Source of the DNA: Agrobacterium salinitolerans
GTDB taxonomy: Bacteria; Pseudomonadota; Alphaproteobacteria; Rhizobiales; Rhizobiaceae
Direction of reading: 5' to 3'
DNA length: 64,000 nucleotides
Assembly: GCF_002008225.1 (NCBI RefSeq)
Contig: NZ_MRDH01000022.1
Location: forward strand, 48,669-112,668
Every line of letters begins with the position of its first letter. The stretch's first letter is position 1. A model generated the notes under the pieces. The model saw only the letters and a program-made list of their open reading frames with translations. It was not told the origin of the DNA and did not search any database. Positions 51,332 to 60,844 of this stretch are shown in pieces. A program made the position numbers and the translations under genes.

Positions 51332-52092
51332 GCGCCATTTTCGAAGTCTCCGGCCTCAAGAAAAATTTCGGCGGCCTCGTCGTTACCAATAATGTGTCGA
51401 TGTCGCTTTCGCCGGGAGACCGCACGGTGCTGATCGGCCCCAATGGCGCCGGCAAGACCACCTTCGTCAATCTTGTCACCGGCAATATCAAGCCCTCGGC
51501 CGGAACGGTGCGCATCGCCGGCGAGGATGTGACCGGCCTCAGCGCCAGCCAGCGGGTGAAGCGCGGCCTCGTCCGTTCGTTCCAGGTCACAAGGTTGTTT
51601 CAGGACATGACGCCGGAGGAACATGTGGCGCTTGCCATTCTCCAGCGCGAAGGCAAGACGGGCCGGATTTTCGGCCGATACCGCGCCATGCCCTCGGTCA
51701 TGAGCGAAGCCCGCGACATTCTCGGCACGCTCGGCCTTCTGGCGCTTGCCGAAACTCGGGTGCGCGAAATCGCCTATGGCCAGCAGCGTCTGATCGAGAT
51801 CGCGCTGGCCATGGCGCTTCGCCCGAAAATCCTGCTGCTCGACGAACCCGCCGCCGGCGTGCCTTCCACGGAAACGGCGCGCATCGAACAGGCGCTCGAC
51901 CGGCTGCCGGCTGATCTCGCCATATTGATGATCGAACACGACATGGATCTGGTTTTCCGGTTTGCCAAACGTGTGGTGGTGCTCGCCGCAGGCGCCGTCA
52001 TCTTCGACGGCTCGCCGGAAGACGTCACCAGCAATGCGGAAGTCCGCCAAGCCTATCTGGGAAGTTACGCCGATGCCCGCAGCGCCGCTTGA
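51328..52092 (+). CDS. Branched-chain-type ABC ATP-binding protein (LivG family)
   Basis: A 254-residue ATPase with Walker A GPNGAGKTTFVNLVTG, the LivG-type RSFQVTRLFQDMTPEEHV segment and Walker B ILLLDEPAAGVPSTE. The signature reads AYGQQRLIEIALAMA, in which LSGGQ is replaced by AYGQQ, a common variation in LivG proteins. ATG overlaps the previous stop; its own 3' end overlaps the next gene by 20 bases. Confidence 0.9.
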   Translation: MSAIFEVSGLKKNFGGLVVTNNVSMSLSPGDRTVLIGPNGAGKTTFVNLVTGNIKPSAGTVRIAGEDVTGLSASQRVKRGLVRSFQVTRLFQDMTPEEHVALAILQREGKTGRIFGRYRAMPSVMSEARDILGTLGLLALAETRVREIAYGQQRLIEIALAMALRPKILLLDEPAAGVPSTETARIEQALDRLPADLAILMIEHDMDLVFRFAKRVVVLAAGAVIFDGSPEDVTSNAEVRQAYLGSYADARSAA

Positions 52093-52789
52093 AATCACCA
52101 ACCTCACCGCCGGTTACGGCCCGACAAGGGTCATCGAGGGCCTGTCGCTTTCCGTGCCGTCGGGCTCGCGTTTTGCCGTGCTCGGCCGCAATGGCGTCGG
52201 CAAGACCAGCCTCTTCGCCACACTGGCCGGCCAGACGAAACGCTTCGCCGGCGATATCCGCATCGGCGGGCAGGACATCGCCGCTTTGCCGAGTGCCGCC
52301 CGCGCCAAAGCCGGCCTCGGTTACGTGCCGCAGACGCGGGATGTATTCCCGACGCTTACCGTCGAGGAGAACCTGTTTGTCGGCCTCAAGGCTCGGCCAA
52401 AATCGGCCATCGAGGAAGCCTACACGCTGTTTCCGCGCCTCAAAGAGCGCCGCCGCAATCTCGGCTCGCAGCTCTCCGGCGGCGAACAGCAGATGCTTTC
52501 CACGGCCCGCAGCATTCTTGGCCAGCCGCGCGTGCTGCTGCTCGACGAACCGCTCGAAGGTCTCGCTCCCGTCATCTGCGAGGAGCTGATGGCAGCCTTC
52601 TCCAAGCTCGCCCAATCCGGCGAAATGACCATCCTCCTCGTCGAACAGCGCATCCAGATGGCCATCGACTTCGCCGACCACGCCATCATCATGGAACGCG
52701 GCCGCATCGTCTGGGAAGGGCCATCCAGCGATCTTGCGGAAAACCCGGATATTATCGATACGCATCTCGGAGTTGGCGGGCTGCACTAA
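52073..52789 (+). CDS. Branched-chain-type ABC ATP-binding protein (LivF family)
   Basis: A 238-residue ATPase. ATG 52073 (MPAAPLEITNLTAGYGPTRV) is the family start. Walker A GRNGVGKTSLFATL, signature QLSGGEQQMLSTARSIL, Walker B VLLLDEPLEGLAP. It is the last gene of the importer operon. Confidence 0.9.
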   Translation: MPAAPLEITNLTAGYGPTRVIEGLSLSVPSGSRFAVLGRNGVGKTSLFATLAGQTKRFAGDIRIGGQDIAALPSAARAKAGLGYVPQTRDVFPTLTVEENLFVGLKARPKSAIEEAYTLFPRLKERRRNLGSQLSGGEQQMLSTARSILGQPRVLLLDEPLEGLAPVICEELMAAFSKLAQSGEMTILLVEQRIQMAIDFADHAIIMERGRIVWEGPSSDLAENPDIIDTHLGVGGLH

Positions 52790-52813
52790 TTTGAAACGCA
52801 ATTCACCCTCAGC

Positions 52814-52844
52814 CCGTCATTCCGGCTTTGCGTCGGAATGACGG
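52814..52844. repeat. Palindromic hairpin after the importer operon
   Basis: CCGTCATTCC (52814-52823) pairs perfectly with GGAATGACGG (52835-52844). No T-run follows, so it may be a dispersed repeat or transcript-protecting hairpin rather than an intrinsic terminator. Confidence 0.65.
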
Positions 52845-52901
52845 AAGCAATGCTACGCGAGCACCACCCGGCCTCATTTACCGTTTCCTAAAAAACCCAA
52901 T

Positions 52902-52915
52902 GGAATAAAAATTCC
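52902..52915. promoter_or_regulatory. IolR box (GGAA-N6-TTCC)
   Basis: GGAATAAAAATTCC, inside the 16-base perfect palindrome TGGAATAAAAATTCCA, fits the GGAA-N6-TTCC motif described for rhizobial IolR. It lies 47 bases before the RpiR gene, suggesting autoregulation. Confidence 0.7.
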
Positions 52916-52962
52916 ACTGCAGTTAAAGTGCACAGGATTTCAGTCCGCACGAAGGAACGACA

Positions 52963-53778
52963 ATGACGGCAATCGAGGCGCCAGAATCCGTAAAGGCTTT
53001 TGAGGAGCGGCTGCTCCAGGTCGCGGAGGGTTTGCCGAAACGATTGCGGCAATGCGCCGATTATGTCGCCTCCAATCAGGATCGCATCGCCGTTTCCACC
53101 GTCGCCGAAATGGCGGAAGGGGCGGGCGTACAGCCTTCTGCCTTCATGCGTTTTTGCCAGATCATGGGCTTTTCCGGCTTTTCTGAGATGCAACGGCTGT
53201 TCCGTGATTCCTATGTCGGCGGTTGGCCGGATTACGCCACGCGGCTCGACCATCTGCGTGAAAAGGGCGATGAAAGCGCATCCGGCCTGCTTGCGGAATT
53301 CGTGGAGGCCGGCCGTTCCTCGCTGGAAATGCTGCTCAAATCGGTCGACACGAAGCAGCTTGATGAGGCGGTTTCAGCGCTCTCCCAGGCGCGCACCGTG
53401 CATATCATCGGTTTGCGCCGCTCCTTCCCCATCGCCAGCTATCTGGCCTATGCGTTCGAGAAGATGAAGGTGCCGGCGGTTCTGCACAGTGCGGTTGGCG
53501 GGCTCGGCAACATCAGCGCCATTTCCCGCGACGACGCGCTGATCGCCATCACCTTCTCGCCCTATTCCACTGAGACGCTGGAGCTTGCGGAAAACGCCCG
53601 CGCCAACGGTATTCCGGTCGTGGCGCTTTCCGATTCCGCGGTCAATCCGCTCCGGAAATCCGGTGCAACACTTCTGACGGTGACGGAAATCGATTTCGGC
53701 GCATTCCGATCGCTTTCGGCCACGCTCTGTCTCGCCATCACGCTGGCGGTTGCTGTGGGAACACGCAGGACCGCCTGA
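52963..53778 (+). CDS. iolR: RpiR-family regulator of inositol catabolism
   Basis: A 271-residue regulator. The N-terminal RpiR HTH is VSTVAEMAEGAGVQPSAFMR, then FCQIMGFSGFSEMQRLFRDS. The C-terminal SIS phosphosugar-binding domain covers about residues 120-260 (TVHIIGLRRSFPIASYLAYA, ALIAITFSPYSTETLELAEN). It directly precedes iolC, and known rhizobial IolR proteins of this family repress iol genes until an inositol intermediate appears. Confidence 0.9.
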   Translation: MTAIEAPESVKAFEERLLQVAEGLPKRLRQCADYVASNQDRIAVSTVAEMAEGAGVQPSAFMRFCQIMGFSGFSEMQRLFRDSYVGGWPDYATRLDHLREKGDESASGLLAEFVEAGRSSLEMLLKSVDTKQLDEAVSALSQARTVHIIGLRRSFPIASYLAYAFEKMKVPAVLHSAVGGLGNISAISRDDALIAITFSPYSTETLELAENARANGIPVVALSDSAVNPLRKSGATLLTVTEIDFGAFRSLSATLCLAITLAVAVGTRRTA

Positions 53779-53982
53779 ATATTTTTATTGAAAATGGAAA
53801 AAATAGAATTTATGATCCAAATCCATGAAACGGGCATTCCACGACTGTCCGTCTCGTGACGGGACAAGTGAGCGGAGGAGGCTCACCCGAGCGGGATGGC
53901 GACAACTGGCGGCATGGTTGCCTGATCCGCTCGACACATATGAGGCAGACCGCGCCAGCGTGCGGTGCTAAGGAGGAACCTT

Positions 53983-55899
53983 TTGAAAAAACTTGATCTT
54001 ATCACGATCGGGCGCTCGTCTGTCGACCTTTACGGTTCGCAGGTCGGCGGCCGTCTGGAGGACATGGCCTCCTTTGCCAAATATATCGGCGGCTCTCCCA
54101 CCAACATTGCAGCCGGTGCTGCACGCCTTGGATTGAACAGCGCGGTCATTACGCGTGTGGGTGACGAACATATGGGCCGTTTCATCCGCGAACAGCTGGT
54201 GCGCGAAGGCGTCGATGTGCGCGGCGTGAAGACGGACCCGGAGCGGCTGACGGCGCTCGTGCTGCTCGGCATTCGCGACCAGAACCAGTTTCCGCTGATT
54301 TTCTATCGTGAGAACTGTGCCGACATGGCGCTTAGCGAAGACGACATCGATCCCGCCTTCATTGCCGAGGCTGGCTGCATCTGCGCCACCGGCACGCATC
54401 TGTCGCATCCGAAGACGGAAACAGCCGTGCTGAAGGCGCTGAAACTTGCCCGCGAAAACGGTGCGAAAACAGCGCTCGACATCGATTACCGACCCAACCT
54501 CTGGGGTGTTGCCGGCCATGGCGATGGCGAAAGCCGCTTTGTGGAATCGCAGAAGGTCACCGCCAAGCTGCAATCCACCCTGCATCTCTTCGACCTGATT
54601 GTCGGCACCGAGGAAGAATTCCACATTGCCGGCGGCTCCACCGATACGCTGACCGCACTGAACGCCGTGCGCAAGGTGTCCAACGCGACGCTGGTATGCA
54701 AGCGCGGTCCGATGGGGGCTTCAGTCTTCACCGGCGATATTCCCGCAAGTCTGGACGATGGCGAGACGGGCGAAGGTTTTCCGATCGAGGTCTTTAACGT
54801 TCTCGGCGCGGGCGATGGTTTCATGGCCGGGCTGTTCCGCGGCTGGCTGCGCGGCGAGGATTGGCCGACGACGCTGAAATACGCCAATGCCTGTGGCGCC
54901 TTTGCCGTTTCCCGCCACGGCTGCACGCCCGCCTATCCGAGCTGGGAAGAGCTGCAATATTTCTTCAAGGCCGGCATTCGCAACAAGGCGCTGCGCAAGG
55001 ACGAGGCGCTGGAGCAGGTGCACTGGTCGACCAACCGCAAGGGCGACTGGGACACGATGCGCGTCTTCGCCTTCGATCACCGCATGCAACTGGAAGCCAT
55101 CGCCGACGAGCTTGGCGTGAAGCACGAGCAGATCGGCGCTTTCAAGAAGCTATGCCTTCAGTCCGCGCAGCAGGTTGCCGGCGACAGGCCGGGTTACGGC
55201 ATCCTCTGCGATGGCCGCCTCGGGCGCGATGCACTCTTTGCCGCCAGCGGCTCCGGCCTGTGGATCGGTCGCCCGGTGGAATGGCCAGGTTCGCGCCCGC
55301 TGACGCTGGAACCCGAACTCGGCAAGGATTTCGGCGGTCTTTCCGAATGGCCGCTGGAAAATGTCGTCAAGGTTCTGTGCTTCTATCACCCCGATGATAC
55401 CGACGAGATGCGTGCCGCGCAGGAGGAGACGGTAATGCGTCTGTTCCAGGCGACCCGCCGCAACCGGTTGGAAATGCTGCTCGAGGTCATTCCCTCCAAG
55501 GTCGGCCCGACAGATGATCTGACCGCCGCGCGCATCATCGAACGCTTTTACGAAATCGGCGTCTACCCCGACTGGTGGAAGCTGGAGCCGATGAAGACCC
55601 GCGCGGCATGGAAAAATGCCTGCGACGCCGTGCACAGCAACGATCCTTACGTGCGGGGCATCGTCGTTCTCGGCCTTGACGCACCGCAAAGCGAGTTGGA
55701 GGAGAGCTTCCGCCTTGCCGCAGGTTTCGATCTGGTCAAGGGTTTCGCGGTTGGCCGCACGATTTTCGCCGACGCCGCGCGGGGTTGGCTCGGTGGCAAG
55801 ATCACCGATGAGGAAGCGGTGAAGGACATGGCGCAGCGCTATACCAGCCTGTGCCGTATATGGGATGAGGCGCGCGCCAAAAAGGGAGAGGCAGCGTGA
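53983..55899 (+). CDS. iolC: 5-dehydro-2-deoxygluconokinase with C-terminal DUF2090 domain
   Basis: A 638-residue bifunctional-looking protein. The start is TTG 53983, six bases after AGGAGGA. Residues about 1-325 are a PfkB sugar kinase (IGGSPTNIAAGAARLGLNSA; catalytic Asp in NVLGAGDGFMAGLF) that phosphorylates 2-deoxy-5-keto-gluconate. Residues about 345-630 form a DUF2090 domain of aldolase-like appearance (VFAFDHRMQLEAIADELG, DGRLGRDALF, KVLCFYHPDD, KGFAVGRTIF). The fusion is common in proteobacteria and may supply the IolJ aldolase step. It overlaps iolD by 4 bases. Confidence 0.9.
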   Translation: MKKLDLITIGRSSVDLYGSQVGGRLEDMASFAKYIGGSPTNIAAGAARLGLNSAVITRVGDEHMGRFIREQLVREGVDVRGVKTDPERLTALVLLGIRDQNQFPLIFYRENCADMALSEDDIDPAFIAEAGCICATGTHLSHPKTETAVLKALKLARENGAKTALDIDYRPNLWGVAGHGDGESRFVESQKVTAKLQSTLHLFDLIVGTEEEFHIAGGSTDTLTALNAVRKVSNATLVCKRGPMGASVFTGDIPASLDDGETGEGFPIEVFNVLGAGDGFMAGLFRGWLRGEDWPTTLKYANACGAFAVSRHGCTPAYPSWEELQYFFKAGIRNKALRKDEALEQVHWSTNRKGDWDTMRVFAFDHRMQLEAIADELGVKHEQIGAFKKLCLQSAQQVAGDRPGYGILCDGRLGRDALFAASGSGLWIGRPVEWPGSRPLTLEPELGKDFGGLSEWPLENVVKVLCFYHPDDTDEMRAAQEETVMRLFQATRRNRLEMLLEVIPSKVGPTDDLTAARIIERFYEIGVYPDWWKLEPMKTRAAWKNACDAVHSNDPYVRGIVVLGLDAPQSELEESFRLAAGFDLVKGFAVGRTIFADAARGWLGGKITDEEAVKDMAQRYTSLCRIWDEARAKKGEAA

Positions 55900-57722
55900 A
55901 GACAATCAGATTGACGGCTGCGCAGGCTATGGTTCGTTACCTCGCCGCGCAGATGAATGAATATGGCGAGACCTATATTGCCGGTGTCTGGGCCATCTTC
56001 GGCCATGGCAATGTCGCAGGCATCGGCGAGGCACTTTATGGCATTCGCGAGGAACTGCCGACTTATCGCGGCCAGAACGAGCAATCGATGGCCCATGCGG
56101 CCATCGCCTATTCCAAGCAGCTGCGCCGCCGGCGCGCCATGGCGGTCACCTCCTCCATCGGCCCCGGTGCTGCCAACATGGTAACGGCGGCAGCGCTTGC
56201 GCATGTCAACCGCCTGCCGGTTCTGCTGATCCCCGGCGATGTTTTCGCCAATCGCGGTCCCGATCCGGTCTTGCAGCAGCTCGAAGATTTCGGCGACGGC
56301 ACGATGACGGTGAATGACTGCTTCCGCCCGGTCAGCCGGTATTTCGACCGCATCATGCGCCCGGAACAGTTGCTGACGGCGCTTCCCCGCGCCATGCGCA
56401 CCATGACGGACCCGGCCGATTGCGGCCCCGTCACGCTCGCGTTCTGCCAAGATGTGCAGGCGGAAGCCTATGATTACCCTGTCAGCTTCTTCGAAAAGCG
56501 AGTCTGGCGTCAGCGCCGCCCCGAGCCGGATATGGTGGAATTCGAAGAGGCCGTCGCCGCACTGAGGGCCGCGAAGAACCCGATCATCGTTGCCGGCGGC
56601 GGCGTGCATTTTGCCGGCGCAACCGACACGTTGAAGCGCTTTGCCGAAACCCACTCCATTCCTGTCGTCGAAACGCAGGCCGGTAAATCGGCATTGGCGT
56701 GGGATCACGATCTCAATTTCGGTCCCGTCGGCGTGACCGGTGCGGAAAGCGCTAATATAATCAGCGAAAAAGCCGATCTGGTCTTTGGCGTCGGAACGCG
56801 TTTTCAGGATTTCACGACCGGCTCCTGGGCGCTGTTCAAAAACCCGAGCCGCAAGATCCTGGCACTCAACGTTCAGCCCTATGACAGCGCCAAGCACGAT
56901 GCGATCAGCCTGACGGCCGATGCCAAAATCGGGCTTGAAAAACTCTCCGCAGCGCTCGGTAGCCATCGTTTTGCGGCGCCCGATGCGGGCCTCAAGGCAG
57001 CATGGTTCGAAAAGGCCGATGCCGATACGGCGGCACCGGGTGAGGACCATGCCAACAGCCTGCCCACCGACATGCAGGTGATCGGCGCTGTCCAGCGCCA
57101 GTCGCGTGACAATACCGTCGTCATGTGCGCGGCCGGCACCATGCCGGGCGAGCTGCACCAACTGTGGAAATCCAAGCTGCCGCTCTCCTATCACATGGAA
57201 TACGGCTTCTCCTGCATGGGTTACGAGGTGGCCGGCGGCCTCGGCATCAAGATGGCGGAACCGGACCGCGACGTGATCGTCATGGTCGGCGACGGTTCCT
57301 ACATGATGATGAATTCCGAGCTTGCGACATCGGTTGCGATGGGCGTGAAGATCACGCTCGTCATCACCGACAACAGGGGCTACGGCTGCATCAACCGGCT
57401 GCAGATGGAAACCGGCGGCGCGGAGTTCAACAACCTCTACGCCCACACCAACGTCAATCCCATCGCCATCGATTTTGCCGCCCATGCCGGCTCGATGGGA
57501 GCGGATGCGCGCAAGGTTTCCACCATCGCGGAGCTGGAAGACGCGCTCGCAGCCGCGCGCGCCTCCACCCGCACGACTGTCATCGTCATCGATACCGACC
57601 CTTATCCGACCCCGCAGGCCGGCGGTCACTGGTGGGATGTCGCGGTGCCCGAAGTCTCCGACCGCGCCGAAATCGGCCCGGCCCGCGTCCGTTATGAAAA
57701 CCATGTCAAGGAAAGACAGTAA
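55896..57722 (+). CDS. iolD: 3D-(3,5/4)-trihydroxycyclohexane-1,2-dione hydrolase
   Basis: A 608-residue thiamine-diphosphate enzyme that opens the inositol ring. The start is GTG 55896 overlapping the iolC stop (GTGA). The TPP-activating glutamate lies in [16 protein letters not shown], and the Mg-TPP motif is [20 protein letters not shown]. Length and order fit IolD. One base separates its stop from iolE. Confidence 0.94.
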   Translation: MKTIRLTAAQAMVRYLAAQMNEYGETYIAGVWAIFGHGNVAGIGEALYGIREELPTYRGQNEQSMAHAAIAYSKQLRRRRAMAVTSSIGPGAANMVTAAALAHVNRLPVLLIPGDVFANRGPDPVLQQLEDFGDGTMTVNDCFRPVSRYFDRIMRPEQLLTALPRAMRTMTDPADCGPVTLAFCQDVQAEAYDYPVSFFEKRVWRQRRPEPDMVEFEEAVAALRAAKNPIIVAGGGVHFAGATDTLKRFAETHSIPVVETQAGKSALAWDHDLNFGPVGVTGAESANIISEKADLVFGVGTRFQDFTTGSWALFKNPSRKILALNVQPYDSAKHDAISLTADAKIGLEKLSAALGSHRFAAPDAGLKAAWFEKADADTAAPGEDHANSLPTDMQVIGAVQRQSRDNTVVMCAAGTMPGELHQLWKSKLPLSYHMEYGFSCMGYEVAGGLGIKMAEPDRDVIVMVGDGSYMMMNSELATSVAMGVKITLVITDNRGYGCINRLQMETGGAEFNNLYAHTNVNPIAIDFAAHAGSMGADARKVSTIAELEDALAAARASTRTTVIVIDTDPYPTPQAGGHWWDVAVPEVSDRAEIGPARVRYENHVKERQ

Positions 57723-57723
57723 G

Positions 57724-58632
57724 ATGATCCGTTACGGAACCAACCCGATTGCCTGGTCCAATGACGACGACCGGACGCTGGGTGCGCATATCAGCCTGGA
57801 ACAATGCCTCGATGAAACCGCCAAGATCGGTTTCGACGGTATCGAGAAGGGGCACAAATTCCCGACCGACCCGGAAGGCCTGAAGGGCGTGCTTTCGCCG
57901 CGCGGCCTCTCCTTCGTCTCCGGCTGGCATTCGCTGAACCTCCTGACCGACGACATCGAATCCGAAAAGAAGGCCATGCAGCCGGCGCTCGATCTCCTGA
58001 AGGCCATGGGCTCGAAGGTCATCATCGTCTGCGAAACCTCCAACGCCATCCACGGCGCCGATGACACGCCGCTGGTCGACCGTCCGCGCCTTGCGGCCGA
58101 GGACTGGGCCAAGTTCGGCGCAGGTGTCGAGGCGCTTGCCGCCTTTGCCGCCGAACAGGGCATTACCCTCGTTTATCATCACCACATGGGAACGGTGGTC
58201 GAAAGCGAAGACGAGATCGACCTCCTGATGAAGCATACCGGGCCGAAGACCCATCTGCTGCTCGATACCGGCCATTGCCTGTTCGGCGGCGGCGACCCCG
58301 TCCGCGTCGCGCAGAAATATATGGGCCGCGTCGGCCATATCCACGCCAAGAACGTGCGCCCAGTCATTGCCGAGCAGGTTCGGAACGAGCGGCTTTCCTT
58401 CCTCGAAGGCGTTCGCCGCGGCGTATTCACCGTACCAGGTGACAGCGAGGGCGGCGTGAACTTCTCAGCCGTGCTGAAAATTGCCGCCGAGCACAATTAC
58501 AGCGGCTGGCTGGTGATCGAGGCCGAACAGGACCCTGATGTGCGCAACCCGTTTGAATATCAGAGCCTTGGGCTGAAATCGCTGAAGGCTTTTGCGCGCG
58601 AAGCGGGGCTGGACAAGGCTGAGGCTGCTTGA
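57724..58632 (+). CDS. iolE: myo-inosose-2 dehydratase
   Basis: A 302-residue TIM-barrel dehydratase converting 2-keto-myo-inositol to the trihydroxycyclohexanedione used by IolD. ATG 57724 opens the family sequence [20 protein letters not shown]. Metal ligands are in [38 protein letters not shown] and [10 protein letters not shown]. It is third in iolCDEB. Confidence 0.94.
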   Translation: MIRYGTNPIAWSNDDDRTLGAHISLEQCLDETAKIGFDGIEKGHKFPTDPEGLKGVLSPRGLSFVSGWHSLNLLTDDIESEKKAMQPALDLLKAMGSKVIIVCETSNAIHGADDTPLVDRPRLAAEDWAKFGAGVEALAAFAAEQGITLVYHHHMGTVVESEDEIDLLMKHTGPKTHLLLDTGHCLFGGGDPVRVAQKYMGRVGHIHAKNVRPVIAEQVRNERLSFLEGVRRGVFTVPGDSEGGVNFSAVLKIAAEHNYSGWLVIEAEQDPDVRNPFEYQSLGLKSLKAFAREAGLDKAEAA

Positions 58633-58642
58633 AGCCTTTTCT

Positions 58643-58675
58643 CCCTCGTTCCTGTGCTCGTCACCGGGATGAGGG
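58643..58675. repeat. Solo arm of the palindromic element family
   Basis: A 33-base imperfect hairpin with CCCTC/GAGGG ends between iolE and iolB. It resembles the 31-base terminal arm of the element at 20473 (both share CCTGTGCTYGTCAC-like text). It probably arose from the same family and sits inside the operon. Confidence 0.55.
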
Positions 58676-58733
58676 AAACGCGGGAATAGCCGCCCGATGA
58701 ATTGAACGACTGACCAAAAAAGGGAACACCACC

Positions 58734-59546
58734 ATGACCTCACTTCTGCGCAAGCCGGTCGCGACCAGCGGCAAGGTGCACGATATCACGCCCCAAAGCG
58801 CGGATTGGGGTTATGTCGGTTTCGGCCTTTACCGCCTGAAGCCGGGCGAAACGGCGGCGGAAAACACCGGCGATACGGAAGTCATCCTCGTGCTGGTCGA
58901 AGGCAAGGCGACGATTTCCGCAGGCGGTAAGGACTTCGGTGAACTCGGCGACCGCATGAATGTATTCGAGCGCAAGCCGCCGCACTGCGTTTATGTTCCC
59001 GCCGGCTCCGAATGGTCGCTGACCGCCACGACGGACTGCACAATCGGTGTCTGCACCGCGCCCGGCGAAAAAGGCAACCGCGAGGCGCAGCAGATTGGCC
59101 CCAATGGCGTGCAGCTGACCGAGCGCGGCAAGGGCGCCAACACGCGTTACATTTTCCCCATCGCCATGGAAGAGCGCGATGTGGCCGACAGCCTGCTGGT
59201 GACGGAAGTTTTCACCCCGTCGGGCAACTGGTCGTCCTATCCGCCGCACCGGCACGATGAGGATAACTACCCCGACATGACCTATCTGGAAGAGACCTAT
59301 TATCATCGCCTCAATCCGGCCCAGGGTTTCGGCTTCCAGCGCGTCTTCACCGAAGACGGCTCGCTGGACGAGACCATGGCGGTATCGGACGGGGATGTCG
59401 TGCTGGTGCCGAAGGGTCACCACCCCTGCGGCGCGCCCTATGGGTACGAGATGTATTATCTGAACGTGATGGCCGGGCCGATGCGCAAATGGCGGTTCAA
59501 GAACCATCCCGATCATGACTGGATTTTCAAGCGCGATAATCCCTGA
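58734..59546 (+). CDS. iolB: 5-deoxy-glucuronate isomerase
   Basis: A 270-residue bicupin isomerase producing 2-deoxy-5-keto-gluconate, the IolC substrate. Metal-site histidines are in SYPPHRHDEDNYPDMTYLEE and VPKGHHPCGAPYGYEMYYLN. An AAAGGGAA site precedes the ATG. It follows iolE by 101 bases that include a palindromic repeat. Confidence 0.93.
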   Translation: MTSLLRKPVATSGKVHDITPQSADWGYVGFGLYRLKPGETAAENTGDTEVILVLVEGKATISAGGKDFGELGDRMNVFERKPPHCVYVPAGSEWSLTATTDCTIGVCTAPGEKGNREAQQIGPNGVQLTERGKGANTRYIFPIAMEERDVADSLLVTEVFTPSGNWSSYPPHRHDEDNYPDMTYLEETYYHRLNPAQGFGFQRVFTEDGSLDETMAVSDGDVVLVPKGHHPCGAPYGYEMYYLNVMAGPMRKWRFKNHPDHDWIFKRDNP

Positions 59547-59582
59547 CCGCTATTTTCACTTTAAATTTTGGGAGGAATGACC

Positions 59583-60710
59583 ATGGCCGCTCTTGGCGTG
59601 GGCCTTATCGGCACCGGTTACATGGGCAAGTGCCACGCGCTTGCGTGGAACAACGTCACCAGCGTCTTCGGCGATGTGGAACGCCCCCGCCTCGTGACGC
59701 TCGCGGAAGTCAACCCGGAGCTTGCTGCCAAAAAAGCGGCGGAGTTCGGTTTCGTCCGTTCCACGGGCAACTGGCGCGATCTGCTGGCAGACCCGGAGAT
59801 CGACGTCATCTCCGTCACCACACCGAACGCCTTCCACCCGGAAATGGCGATTGCCGCACTTGAGGCCGGCAAACATGTCTGGTGCGAAAAGCCGATGGCG
59901 CCTGCCTTTACTGACGCGGTGAAGATGCGCGATGCCGCTCGCCGATCCGGCAAGGCAGCGGCGATGGGTTACAACTACATCCAGAACCCCGTCATCCGCC
60001 ATATCCGCCGCCTGATCGACGAAGGCGCCATCGGCAAGGTCTATCACGTCCGGGCCGAAATGGACGAGGACTTCATGGCCGATGCCACCCAGCCCTTCTA
60101 CTGGAAGAGCGAGGCATCCTCCGGTTACGGCGCACTGGATGATTTCGCCGTGCATCCGTTGTCACTGCTCTTCGCCCTGTTCGGCCATGCGCAAAGCGCC
60201 ATCACCGACATGGTCAAACCTTACGAAACCCGCCCGCTTGCCGGCGGTGGCGAACGTGCGGTCGAGACGCATGATCTTGCCAGCGTTATCCTGAAGCTGG
60301 AAGGCGGCATTTCCGCCGTGCTCATCGCCAATCGTTCCGCCTGGGGCCGCAAGGGCCGCATCGCCATCCAGATATATGGCTCCACCGGCTCCATCCTGTT
60401 CGATCAGGAGCGAATGAACGAGTTCCAGCTCTACACCACGGACGGACGCCCGGAAGAGCAGGGTTTCAGAACCATCCTGACCGCCCCCCATCACAAGCCC
60501 TATGACCGCTTCATCCCAGCCCCCGGCCACGGCCTCGGCTTCAACGATCTGAAAGTGATCGAATGCCGGGAACTGATAGCGTCCATAGAAGGCAAGAAGG
60601 CCCATATCATCGATTTCGACGAAGGGCTGAAGATCGAGCGCAGCATTCACGCCATGGCCCGGTCATTTGCAGAAGGGCGCTGGGTGGCGACGGAGGAAAT
60701 TGCGGAATAG
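59583..60710 (+). CDS. Gfo/Idh/MocA-family dehydrogenase at the end of the iol operon
   Basis: A 375-residue NAD(P)-dependent oxidoreductase. ATG 59583 follows GGGAGGAATG. The Rossmann motif is GVGLIGTGYMGKCHALAW and the catalytic lysine lies in VWCEKPMAPAF. The C-terminal fold region includes SGYGALDDFAVHPLSLLFAL, differing from classic IolG. It probably oxidises another inositol isomer, such as scyllo-inositol, or a keto-inositol. It is 36 bases after iolB. Confidence 0.85.
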   Translation: MAALGVGLIGTGYMGKCHALAWNNVTSVFGDVERPRLVTLAEVNPELAAKKAAEFGFVRSTGNWRDLLADPEIDVISVTTPNAFHPEMAIAALEAGKHVWCEKPMAPAFTDAVKMRDAARRSGKAAAMGYNYIQNPVIRHIRRLIDEGAIGKVYHVRAEMDEDFMADATQPFYWKSEASSGYGALDDFAVHPLSLLFALFGHAQSAITDMVKPYETRPLAGGGERAVETHDLASVILKLEGGISAVLIANRSAWGRKGRIAIQIYGSTGSILFDQERMNEFQLYTTDGRPEEQGFRTILTAPHHKPYDRFIPAPGHGLGFNDLKVIECRELIASIEGKKAHIIDFDEGLKIERSIHAMARSFAEGRWVATEEIAE

Positions 60711-60750
60711 GGACAGATAGGGGGTGAGCGCCACGCTCACCTCCTTTGTC

Positions 60751-60829
60751 ATGCTCAAGCCTGTCCCGAGCATCTGCAACATCTTGATTTTATTCGACGT
60801 GATTAGATCCTCGGCACAAGGCCGAGGAT
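60751..60829. repeat. RIME-like two-hairpin intergenic repeat, copy A
   Basis: Two hairpins, ATGCTC/GAGCAT (60751-60773) and ATCCTCGG/CCGAGGAT (60807-60829), flank an AT-richer middle. The same architecture and right-hand stem recur at 62085-62161. It lies between the convergent dehydrogenase genes and may act as a terminator for both. Confidence 0.65.
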
Positions 60830-60844
60830 GGCACTGGAAAAGGA

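Noticed and set aside
48197-52789. Plain leucine/isoleucine/valine importer
   Set aside because: The family is right, but the PcaQ-type promoter box makes an aromatic-acid role more likely than branched-chain amino acids.
55839-57704. 621-codon minus-strand frame opposite iolD
   Set aside because: The sense strand is a complete IolD; the opposite frame is a codon-bias artefact.
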